A DNA stretch of 9,660 nucleotides from Actinomycetota bacterium (GCA_005777415.1 SXMI01000023.1:1-9660), one strand, 5' to 3'. Shown: positions 1 through 5,317, counted from the first letter of the stretch. Notes: a model not told the origin generated them from the letters alone. Made by a program: numbers and translations.

Positions 1-149
1 AGTCCGGGGCGAAGAAGCAGCCGACCGCCAAGAAGTCGACCGCCAAGAAGTCCGGGGCGAAGAAGAAGTCGACCGCCAAGAAGTCGACCGCCAAGAAGTC
101 CGGGGCGAAGAAGAAGTCGACCACCAAGAAGAGCGCCGCAGAGAAGTAG
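1..149 (+). CDS. 3' end of a lysine-rich, histone H1-like C-terminal tail (partial)
   Basis: The frame starting at base 3 is open from the left edge to a TAG at 147-149, giving 48 residues made almost only of K, A, S, T and G. They fall into three 16-residue blocks: SGAKKQPTAKKSTAKK, SGAKKKSTAKKSTAKK and SGAKKKSTTKKSAAEK. Such tails occur on actinobacterial HU proteins (HupB type), on histone H1-like proteins and on some actinobacterial topoisomerase I proteins, where they bind DNA non-specifically through positive charge. The folded part of this protein lies outside the window, so the exact family cannot be decided. The next gene is convergent, with its stop 34 bp away. The tail itself is certain; a nucleoid-associated role is an inference from composition. 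Confidence 0.75.
   Translation, partial: SGAKKQPTAKKSTAKKSGAKKKSTAKKSTAKKSGAKKKSTTKKSAAEK
3..146 (+). repeat. Three tandem 48-bp repeats encoding the lysine-rich tail
   Basis: Units are 3-50, 51-98 and 99-146, each starting TCCGGGGCGAAGAAG. Units 1 and 2 differ at only two bases (CAGCCG against AAGTCG near the middle). Unit 3 is diverged in its second half (ACCACC, then AGCGCCGCAGAG). Within each unit there is also a 15-bp sub-repeat (TCGACCGCCAAGAAG). The near identity of units 1 and 2 points to recent duplication or slippage, so copy number may vary between strains. More units may lie left of the window. Confidence 0.85.
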
Positions 150-183
150 GTCCGGTGGGCGGGCCCGGTCGGGGTCTGGTCGG
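150..183. other. Short convergent intergenic gap
   Basis: These 34 bp separate the stop of the lysine-rich gene from the stop of the membrane-protein gene. They are G-rich and contain an 8-bp palindrome, CGGGCCCG, at 160-167. I see no stem with a T tract that would make a convincing intrinsic terminator. Confidence 0.4.
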
Positions 184-837
184 TCACCAGGTGAGGTGCA
201 GCTCCACTGCGGCGGCGACGGTCCGGGCGGCGACCGTGAGCAGGGTCACCACCAGCGGCGCGTAGAGCAGCAGTTTGATCAGCACCGTGGAGATCACGTC
301 CCGGGCCTTGTCCTGAGGGGTCACGTTCAGCCCCGTCTCCTCCACCATCTTGGGGCGGGGGTGGAACTGCCACCAGTGGTCCCGGTTGGGCAACAGGTCG
401 TGGCTCACGGACTTCCACAGCTTGTTTCCGAGCAGCATGTAGCCCCAGAGGATGGCGACGCCGGCGGCGGTCGCCAGCGCCCACCCGAACGGCTGGAGCA
501 GCTCGCTGTCGTAGGGGTAACCGGACGCGTACTCGCTGTGGCTCGGGAGACGGAGCCAGTAGGCGCCGATGGACGTCAGCAACATCCCTGCGCCGCAGAC
601 GTAGACGATGAACCAGCCGAAGAGCATCACCCACACCGAACCCCACCCCCACAGGGTGGCGCTGGCGCTGAAACGGAACGTCCTCCGGTACGCCTCCTCC
701 CGCGACAGGCCCCGGAGCATGAACCAGTCGCTGAACAAGCGGGACGACCACTCCTTGTGCCAGATGAAGTAGGCGAGTCCGATCCCCTGGGCCACGGCCC
801 GGACTGTCGGGTACTGCTGGCCGCGGTTCGGGTACAT
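184..837 (-). CDS. Tryptophan-rich multi-pass membrane protein, unknown function
   Basis: A 217-aa protein starting MYPNRGQQYP. I chose the ATG at 837-835 because it overlaps the upstream gene's TGA by one base (TGATG) and follows a GGAG seven bases upstream; the frame stays open further upstream, but that part only shadows the neighbouring genes. Hydrophobic segments lie at about residues 61-92 (long enough for one or two passes), 117-137 and 183-209. A basic, aromatic N-terminal region (1-57) and a polar loop (about 140-180, containing HWWQFHPRPK) flank them. There are 14 tryptophans in 217 residues, many near membrane edges. I do not recognise a family. It is the last gene of a coupled three-gene unit with a sigma-like protein, so it may be the membrane sensor or effector of that unit; this is inference only. 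An enzyme role is not excluded. Confidence 0.8.
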   Translation of the reverse strand: MYPNRGQQYPTVRAVAQGIGLAYFIWHKEWSSRLFSDWFMLRGLSREEAYRRTFRFSASATLWGWGSVWVMLFGWFIVYVCGAGMLLTSIGAYWLRLPSHSEYASGYPYDSELLQPFGWALATAAGVAILWGYMLLGNKLWKSVSHDLLPNRDHWWQFHPRPKMVEETGLNVTPQDKARDVISTVLIKLLLYAPLVVTLLTVAARTVAAAVELHLTW

Positions 838-1118
838 CACGCGGCTCCGAGCTGGGAGCGGAGCGCCCCGCGCAGTTCGGACCGGGTCGATCCGAACACG
901 ATCGAGAGGCGCCCGCCGGGCGGGGAGCACCGGGGGATGAGCAGCACGGCGATCCGTCCGCCACCCGGGCCGTCCCTCCGGGCGAGTCGGGCGGCGGCGT
1001 ACAGGCGCTGGTCGTCCGCAGCGGCGGCCCACTCGAACGTGCCGTCCGCAGGAGCAGGGATCTGCAGGAGCTGGGCGCGGTCCGACGTCCCGACCCTGAC
1101 GGTGAGGGTGGCGATCAT
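837..1118 (-). CDS. Small hypothetical protein (93 aa) in the sigma-like operon
   Basis: A 93-aa protein starting MIATLTVRVG. The ATG at 1118-1116 overlaps the upstream stop as ATGA (4 bp) and is preceded by GGGAGG four bases away, which fixes the start; the longer open frame reaching 1472 is just antisense-type openness over the upstream gene. Its own TGA overlaps the next gene's ATG by one base. The sequence alternates short hydrophobic strands (IATLTVRV, RIAVLLIP, RLSIVFGS) with an alanine-rich helix-like stretch (FEWAAAADDQRLYAAARLARR), suggesting a small alpha/beta soluble domain. There is no signal peptide or membrane segment, and I recognise no family. Overlaps on both sides imply fixed stoichiometry with its neighbours, perhaps as a partner of the sigma-like or the membrane protein. 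Confidence 0.75.
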   Translation of the reverse strand: MIATLTVRVGTSDRAQLLQIPAPADGTFEWAAAADDQRLYAAARLARRDGPGGGRIAVLLIPRCSPPGGRLSIVFGSTRSELRGALRSQLGAA

Positions 1119-1912
1119 GCGGCCTCCCGTTCGTTCCAGTCGACATCTCCGGCGATCCGACGAATCCGTTCGGCGAGGCGGCAGTCCCGTTGGCGTTCCG
1201 CCGCTGTCCGGTCCGCCCCGGGTCGGCGACCGTCCATCAGGTCCGCGACGACGCGGCGGTCCTCGGCGGACTGGGAGTTGGCCCGGGGCTCGCCGAACGC
1301 TGCGTCCAGATGGTCGGCGTCGCCGCTGGCCAACACGATCAGCGCAGCGGTCGCTGCGGTCGCCTCGAACTCGCTGTCGGTCGAGGCCTCCAGCAGTCGC
1401 CGGGTCACGGACCGGTGCCAGAGGTCCAGGGTGTGCCGGTCGAGGACCTGGTCCAACCCGCCGCAGGTCCACCCGGTGAGACGGACGACGGCGGGATCGT
1501 CCGTGATGTGGTCCTCGATCGTGGCGTCCCAGCTGACGGCCTCCTGACGTCGGGCGGCGTGCCGTCGCACCATCGAGCGGTGCGTGAACGAGAGGTACTT
1601 CCGCCCGACGGCCGGTGGCCGGTCCACCCGGATCGCCGTCGACTGCCGGGCGACCGCCAACCAGGTCTCGCTCACCAGCTCTGCGGCGTCCAACCAGCGG
1701 TCGGTGGCGACCATCGCCCGGGCGGCCCGCTCGGCGTCCTTGGTGGTGAGCCAGTCGAGCAGACCCTGCCGGTGGTCGACTTCGCCGTAGGATCCGCTCC
1801 GTGCACCCATCGACGGGAACCGATTCGTTTCGACCATCGCTCGCAGCGACGATGCGTCCGACGACTCAGCTGACGTCCCAGGACCCTCATTCCATGACTG
1901 TGAGTACATCAT
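1115..1912 (-). CDS. Sigma-70-like (ECF-type region 2) protein, divergent C-terminus
   Basis: A 265-aa protein starting MMYSQSWNEG. GGAGGGG at 1922-1916 serves either of two adjacent ATG codons (1912 or 1909). Residues 74-90, LDAAELVSETWLAVARQ, match the sigma region 2 pattern (DAEDLVQETFLRV). Residues 101-122, with YLSFTHRSMVRRH and a following RR, resemble the region 2.4 promoter-recognition helix and its basic end. The C-terminal half (150-254) is helical, ending in a basic stretch (RTAAERQRDCRLAERIRRIAG) reminiscent of the last helix of region 4, but I see no clear region 4 helix-turn-helix. It could therefore be a diverged ECF sigma factor or a sigma-derived regulator. It is first in a coupled operon with a 93-aa and a membrane protein, and is divergent from the methylase-like gene. 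Family call moderate, function inferred. Confidence 0.6.
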   Translation of the reverse strand: MMYSQSWNEGPGTSAESSDASSLRAMVETNRFPSMGARSGSYGEVDHRQGLLDWLTTKDAERAARAMVATDRWLDAAELVSETWLAVARQSTAIRVDRPPAVGRKYLSFTHRSMVRRHAARRQEAVSWDATIEDHITDDPAVVRLTGWTCGGLDQVLDRHTLDLWHRSVTRRLLEASTDSEFEATAATAALIVLASGDADHLDAAFGEPRANSQSAEDRRVVADLMDGRRPGADRTAAERQRDCRLAERIRRIAGDVDWNEREAA

Positions 1913-1917
1913 GCTCC

Positions 1918-1922
1918 CCTCC
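1918..1922 (-). promoter_or_regulatory. Ribosome binding site deciding the sigma-like gene start
   Basis: On the minus strand GGAGG (inside GGAGGGG, 1922-1916) lies five bases before the ATG at 1912-1910 and eight before the second ATG at 1909-1907. It rules out the longer open frame that runs to 2164 inside the divergent gene. Confidence 0.75.
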
Positions 1923-1946
1923 GTGAATATGCTGCGCTTATACGTG

Positions 1947-1952
1947 TACATT
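1947..1952 (+). promoter_or_regulatory. Putative -10 element for leaderless expression of the methylase-like gene
   Basis: TACATT fits the TANNNT pattern of actinobacterial -10 elements and ends six bases before the ATG at 1959. No Shine-Dalgarno sequence precedes that ATG, or the alternative ATG at 1974. Transcription starting at the A of the ATG would give a leaderless mRNA, a common mode in Actinomycetota. I see no clear -35. This element overlaps the TATAAT of the opposite promoter by three bases. Confidence 0.45.
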
Positions 1953-1979
1953 ATATAGATGAGTGTGAACAAGATGCAA
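1950..1979 (-). promoter_or_regulatory. Promoter of the sigma-like operon
   Basis: On the minus strand there is a perfect TATAAT at 1955-1950, preceded by TTGCAT (1979-1974, 4 of 6 matches to TTGACA) with an 18-bp spacer. Initiation would fall near 1943, giving a leader of about 30 bases that carries the ribosome binding site. The -35 lies inside the first codons of the divergent gene. The -10 is the strongest element; the -35 is an inference. Confidence 0.55.
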
Positions 1980-3659
1980 GGGTCTGACCCGGTTCGTTCG
2001 CTCGATGCCTGGGTGACGGTCGGCGAGATCGCTCGGTCGCTCCACTGCAGCAATCCGTCCACCGTCACCAACTGGCGGAAGCGGTACGCGGACTTCCCCG
2101 CTCCGGTGGCGGGCGGCAGCCGACCACGGTTCCGATGGGGATCGGTGCTGGAGTGGGTCCTCACCTATCGACGCGACTGGCTCGAGGAGCACGCGCCCTA
2201 CCTGCTGGAGTCCGGCCACTCCCGGTTGGTCACGGCGATCAGCGTCGGGCTGTCGACTGTCGAAAACCTGCCGGTGTCCTCGAGCGGCCTCCCGGGCGTT
2301 CGGTTCGCCGTGGCCGCTGCGGCGACGCTGCTCGCGGTCGACCCCGACGCCAGTGATCCGGACGACCCCTACGTGGCGCTCGCCGGCGACCTGTCCGACG
2401 ACATCCGACGGATCGTGGTGGACGCCGTGGAGGAGCGGGGCGCGGGGGGCGTGTGCGAGCAGATCCGGGACGCCTTCGAGTCGTCCTCCACCGGCGGATT
2501 CCACGATCCGCCGGCGGTGGTCGACCTCTTCGCCTCGGTCTCCGAGCGCGAACCTCGATTTCCTGATGGCCGGTGCGACGTGGTGTCGCTGGGCTGTGGG
2601 ACGGGTCGCACCTTGGCGAGGGCCGCTCGCTGGAGTCGGGTCGACGGCGGCTCGCTCCGGCTGTGGGGCTACGAGATCGATGCGGCGCTCGCGTCGGGTG
2701 CCGGATCGTTGCTCCGGGCGGAGGGGTTCGACGCCCTGGTCGAGCAGCGGGACGTCCTGACCGATCCGCCGGTCCTGGCGGGCACGTCCCCCAGCGCGGT
2801 GGTGCTGGCATCCCCCTCCCTGCGCCGGCTGGGCGCCGACGGTCGGACCGATGATGCGGCCGATGAGGCCCGACCCGATGACCCGCGTTGGGTCGTGACC
2901 AGCACGGGCCAGCGCGCCTCGGTGAACACCTGGGTGCAGGTGGCGTTCTCACTGGCCCGATCGATGACGGAGCGGAAAGGCGGCCGGTCATCGGCGGCGG
3001 TGCTGTTGCCGGCGGCGTGGTTGGGTACTGATGGTCGGGAACAGCGCGCCGTCCGGGCCCTCCGGGAGTGGCTCGCCGTCGAGCGTCTGCTCCGTGCCGT
3101 CGCCGTCGCCCCCGTCGTCAGGACATCGGGTGGGTACGACATGGCGGGCCTCATCGTGATGAGCGGTAGCGCCGAGGAGACGCGAGTCGTCGTGGTCGAT
3201 GCGTCACGCGCTCGTGTCCGGCCGACCCTGATGGGGCCCGAGTTCATCGGAGCGGCACCGGGAGTGTTCGGGGTCGGAGTCGCGGTGGAGGGGGTCTCCC
3301 GATTCGATGTGGAGCCGACCGCCCTGGCGTCCGCTGCCGCCGCTGGGAACGCTGACCTGCGGCCGGAGGCGCTGCGCGCCCTGACTGGGGACGACGACCT
3401 CGTCGGGGTGGCGCCCTCCCTCGCTTCCCTCGCCAGGCGGGAAATCTCTCCCGACTCGGACTCGACGTCCTCCAGCCTGCACGAGGCGGTCGAGCGTGTC
3501 AGCGAATCCATCGAGCTGCTCGCCGAGGAGCTCGCTCAGCCGAGACACCGGCTGGACCGCTTCGGGCGGAACCGCCTCGAGGAGGTCCGTCAACGGTTCG
3601 AGGAACTCGAGGCGATCGTGCGAGCACAGTCCGATCCGGAGTCGCCCGGTCGGGGCTGA
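1959..3659 (+). CDS. HTH-containing N6-adenine methylase-like protein, catalytic motif lost
   Basis: A 566-aa protein. Residues 18-41 form a helix-turn-helix (WVTVGEIARSLHC, then VTNWRKRY) followed by DFPAPVAGG and a wing-like segment to about 71, as in HTH-containing N-6 DNA methylases of Streptomyces and relatives. FHDPPAVVDL (181-190) parallels the TPxEVVxLL entry to the type I (HsdM) methylase fold. DVVSLGCGTG (207-216) is motif I, the S-adenosylmethionine loop, and LWGYEID (235-241) the following acidic strand. Where NPPF/NPPY should stand there is ASPS (284-287). The downstream HsdM pattern remains: WVQVAFSLA (325-333), AAVLLPAAW (346-354) and a final strand GLIVM (397-401). Residues 505-556 look like a coiled coil. 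Probably DNA-binding and perhaps SAM-binding, but unlikely to methylate; a regulator of its own divergent promoter is one inference. No restriction subunit is adjacent. Confidence 0.7.
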   Translation: MSVNKMQGSDPVRSLDAWVTVGEIARSLHCSNPSTVTNWRKRYADFPAPVAGGSRPRFRWGSVLEWVLTYRRDWLEEHAPYLLESGHSRLVTAISVGLSTVENLPVSSSGLPGVRFAVAAAATLLAVDPDASDPDDPYVALAGDLSDDIRRIVVDAVEERGAGGVCEQIRDAFESSSTGGFHDPPAVVDLFASVSEREPRFPDGRCDVVSLGCGTGRTLARAARWSRVDGGSLRLWGYEIDAALASGAGSLLRAEGFDALVEQRDVLTDPPVLAGTSPSAVVLASPSLRRLGADGRTDDAADEARPDDPRWVVTSTGQRASVNTWVQVAFSLARSMTERKGGRSSAAVLLPAAWLGTDGREQRAVRALREWLAVERLLRAVAVAPVVRTSGGYDMAGLIVMSGSAEETRVVVVDASRARVRPTLMGPEFIGAAPGVFGVGVAVEGVSRFDVEPTALASAAAAGNADLRPEALRALTGDDDLVGVAPSLASLARREISPDSDSTSSSLHEAVERVSESIELLAEELAQPRHRLDRFGRNRLEEVRQRFEELEAIVRAQSDPESPGRG

Positions 3660-3693
3660 CACCCGAGCGGCCATCACAGCCGCCCGGGTGTCA
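3657..3693. terminator. Bidirectional hairpin between convergent genes
   Basis: TGACACCCG (3657-3665) pairs with CGGGTGTCA (3685-3693). After one A/C mismatch, GCGGC (3667-3671) pairs with GCCGC (3679-3683), leaving the 7-base loop 3672-3678. The outer three pairs are the TGA stop codons of the two convergent genes themselves (3657-3659 and 3693-3691). There is no T tract on either side, so termination would be of the tract-less type reported for high-GC actinobacteria, or assisted by Rho. Confidence 0.6.
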
Positions 3694-4827
3694 CTCCGTG
3701 GCGACCAACCCGCCCAAGCAGGGCCCGAGACCGGCGGTGTCGGCGACGAGCCGTTCCAGCAGCATGGGCAGGTGACCCAGATCGCTGCTCGGGATGGCGA
3801 TCGTGGCGACGACGTTCCCGTCGTCGAGCGCGATCCGCCCGAACGTCGCCCTGGCGTTGAGGTCGTTCAGTTCCTCGAGCACTTCGAGGCCCGGCGAGAT
3901 TCCGGTGGCGATCTGGACCTCGGCGCGCCAGGACTGTCCGACCTCGCTCGGCGGGCGCAGGAGAATCGATCGGCCGGCAACCGGCACGGTGATCTCGCCG
4001 TCGACCCGGGTGGCGCCGAGTCGGGTGAGCATCGTGTCCAGATCGTGGACAGGTGCGGGAGCCGTGCTGAGGGAGCGCAGCTCGGTGTTGATGAACCCGG
4101 CGTGCAGCCGAGCCGATCCGTCGGCGCGAATGCCGATCCAGACGTGTTCATCCGGACACGACCACCCGCCGAGCACCAGCATCGCCAGGTCCACGACGGC
4201 GGTCGCCGGGTGTCCGCCGATGTCGACCCTGGCCGGGATCCGGTAGGTCGACCGCTGGCCCCCGACCGGTGTCCAGTCCATGCCCAACGAGAGGGAGTCG
4301 TGGTCGAGCGACAGCGCCAGCCGCAGCGGATCGGAGGCGAGACGCGGCCGGCCCGGCCCGTTCGCGCTGCACTCCAGCAGGCGTTGCAGGTCCACCGTCT
4401 CGATCCAGGCGTGCGCGAGCCATCCCGCCGGGTCGACGGCGCCTGCAACCTCGACCACGGTGGTCGACCCGGGCAGGTCGAAGCGGCCGCTCCCGGTCGC
4501 GGCCGCGATCGTGGCGACGTGGCCGTTGACTCCCCGTTCCAGAGCCAGCCGGGCCACCCCGGTGGTGCGGCTCAGGTCGCGTGCCCAGGCCAGCAGGCGG
4601 TGCGGGAGCCAAGGGGGCCGACAGTCGAGGGCGGGTCCGGGACCACCGTTGATGGTGACCTGACCGTGGGCCGACGCCATGGTCCACCGCCGGTGGCCAT
4701 CGACCACGGACAGCTGGACCCCGGGGAACCGACCGCCTTCGAACGGGTCGAGGAAGCCGAGGAGCCGGGCGACCACCTCCCACTCGTCGTGCTCGATGAG
4801 GTGGCCCTCGTTCTGGTGGGTGCTCAC
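3691..4827 (-). CDS. Clamp-like N-terminal region fused to YbjN-like domain, unknown function
   Basis: A 378-aa soluble protein. The GTG at 4827-4825 overlaps the upstream TGA (GTGA) and follows GGAGG four bases away. Residues about 256-368, with LEELNDLNARATFGRIALDD (316-335), an IAIP strand (343-346) and MLLERLVADT (355-364), match the YbjN/type III secretion chaperone-like fold common in Actinomycetota. The first 250 residues resemble two sliding-clamp (DnaN-type) domains in pattern. Domain 1 has FPGVQLSVVDG (34-44), a long helix PHRLLAWARDLS (75-86) and IAAATGSGRFDLPG (107-120), like the end of clamp domain I. Domain 2 has VDLQRLLECSANGPGRPRL (145-163) followed by the strand LSLGMDW (179-185). 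The clamp resemblance is pattern-level and unproven. A hydrolase or a pure YbjN-type chaperone are alternatives. The upstream coupled gene carries a clamp-binding-like QLALF. Confidence 0.55.
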   Translation of the reverse strand: MSTHQNEGHLIEHDEWEVVARLLGFLDPFEGGRFPGVQLSVVDGHRRWTMASAHGQVTINGGPGPALDCRPPWLPHRLLAWARDLSRTTGVARLALERGVNGHVATIAAATGSGRFDLPGSTTVVEVAGAVDPAGWLAHAWIETVDLQRLLECSANGPGRPRLASDPLRLALSLDHDSLSLGMDWTPVGGQRSTYRIPARVDIGGHPATAVVDLAMLVLGGWSCPDEHVWIGIRADGSARLHAGFINTELRSLSTAPAPVHDLDTMLTRLGATRVDGEITVPVAGRSILLRPPSEVGQSWRAEVQIATGISPGLEVLEELNDLNARATFGRIALDDGNVVATIAIPSSDLGHLPMLLERLVADTAGLGPCLGGLVATE

Positions 4828-5210
4828 GCTGCCTCCAGATGCGTCGCGGGCGGCTCGAAGAGCGCCAACTGGCCCGGGATCCGCCGGGGGCGGCGCTTGG
4901 CTCGGACCCGGCCGGTGACGTCCTCGATCGTCCGCACCAGTCGGTCGGCGGCGGTCCGATCGAGGGTGGCGAAGCTGGCCGAGCCGTCGGCGGCGACGCT
5001 GATCCAGTCCTGGGGAACGGTGACGCCGAGGTCACCGACGGCCCGTCGCAGGCGACGCTCGAACGCCGCCGCCCAGCTGGGTCGGTGGTCGACGGGCGCC
5101 GGGTGCGCCGGTGCCGGTCCGGACGGCGAGGGATCGGGAGGATCTGCGTGCGTGATGACCCGGGACGTGGGTGGGACAGAGATGGGGATGGGGTTGGTTG
5201 TGATGCTCAT
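4824..5210 (-). CDS. Small hypothetical protein with QLALF clamp-binding-like motif
   Basis: A 128-aa protein starting MSITTNPIPI. An in-frame TGA lies three codons upstream (5219-5217), so the ATG at 5210 is the first possible start. Residues 1-45 are proline-rich and probably disordered. Residues 46-100 form a small domain with two helices (WAAAFERRLRRAVGDLG and TAADRLVRTIEDVTG) around a short strand pair (DWISVAADGSASFATL). A basic linker (RVRAKRRPRRIPG, 101-113) leads to QLALF (114-118), which matches the QL(S/D/A)LF pentapeptide by which polymerases, MutS and ImuB proteins bind the beta sliding clamp. The stop overlaps the next gene by 4 bp (GTGA), so the two products probably act together. 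No family is recognised. The clamp-binding role is inferred from the motif and the neighbour; a five-residue match can be chance. Confidence 0.65.
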   Translation of the reverse strand: MSITTNPIPISVPPTSRVITHADPPDPSPSGPAPAHPAPVDHRPSWAAAFERRLRRAVGDLGVTVPQDWISVAADGSASFATLDRTAADRLVRTIEDVTGRVRAKRRPRRIPGQLALFEPPATHLEAA

Positions 5211-5218
5211 ACCTCCTC
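5211..5218 (-). promoter_or_regulatory. Duplicated, very close ribosome binding site
   Basis: On the minus strand GAGGAGGT ends directly at the ATG at 5210. The second AGG copy leaves only one base of spacing, which is too close for normal use. The first GAGG (5218-5215) gives a spacing of four bases and is the likely functional site. No alternative ATG, GTG or TTG start is in frame nearby. Confidence 0.5.
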
Positions 5219-5248
5219 AGGGCGACGAGCGAGCCCTGTGTGACACCG

Positions 5249-5269
5249 GAGAGGAAGTTTTTCCGTCTC
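5249..5269. terminator. Hairpin 1 downstream of the cyd operon
   Basis: GAGA-GGAA (5249-5256) pairs with TTCC (5261-5264), a single bulged G at 5265, then TCTC (5266-5269), around a GTTT loop. It lies about 50 bp beyond the cydC stop, between cydC and the next gene on the same strand. It may act with the neighbouring hairpin as a terminator or attenuator. Confidence 0.35.
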
Positions 5270-5276
5270 TGCCAGA

Positions 5277-5297
5277 CCGTCCCGTTTTTTGGGACGG
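5277..5297. terminator. Hairpin 2 downstream of cydC, with a T6 (A6) loop
   Basis: CCGTCCC (5277-5283) pairs perfectly with GGGACGG (5291-5297) around the loop GTTTTTT (AAAAAAC on the minus, cyd-coding strand). It begins 21 bases after the cydC stop codon. The homopolymer is in the loop rather than after the stem, so it is not a textbook intrinsic terminator; position suggests 3'-end formation of the cyd mRNA. I found no confident promoter for the following gene between here and 5210. Confidence 0.5.
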
Positions 5298-5317
5298 GCC
5301 GGCACGCGGGTGTTGGA

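Noticed and set aside
838..1146. N-terminal extension of the membrane-protein frame up to 1146
   Set aside because: The extension is RPGHD-rich and overlaps the 93-aa gene and the sigma-like gene; the TGATG junction at 837 and its GGAG give a clear start.
196..1479. A 427-codon plus-strand open frame opposite the sigma-like operon
   Set aside because: Histidine-, arginine- and glycine-rich with no domain pattern, while the opposite strand carries three coupled genes with ribosome binding sites.
1941..1957. Operator palindrome around TGTACA in the divergent promoter
   Set aside because: Only the central six bases are self-complementary; the flanking bases do not pair, so a dimer operator cannot be claimed.
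1913..2164. N-terminal extension of the sigma-like protein into the divergent gene (start at 2164)
   Set aside because: It would cross the promoter region and overlap the HTH coding region; GGAGGGG before the ATG at 1912 marks the start.
1959..3659. Type I restriction-modification system
   Set aside because: No HsdR or HsdS gene is adjacent and the methylase catalytic motif is missing, so an active restriction system is not supported.
3691..4827. True replicative DnaN sliding clamp
   Set aside because: The C-terminal domain is YbjN-like rather than a third clamp domain, there is no dnaA/recF context, and sequence similarity is only at pattern level.
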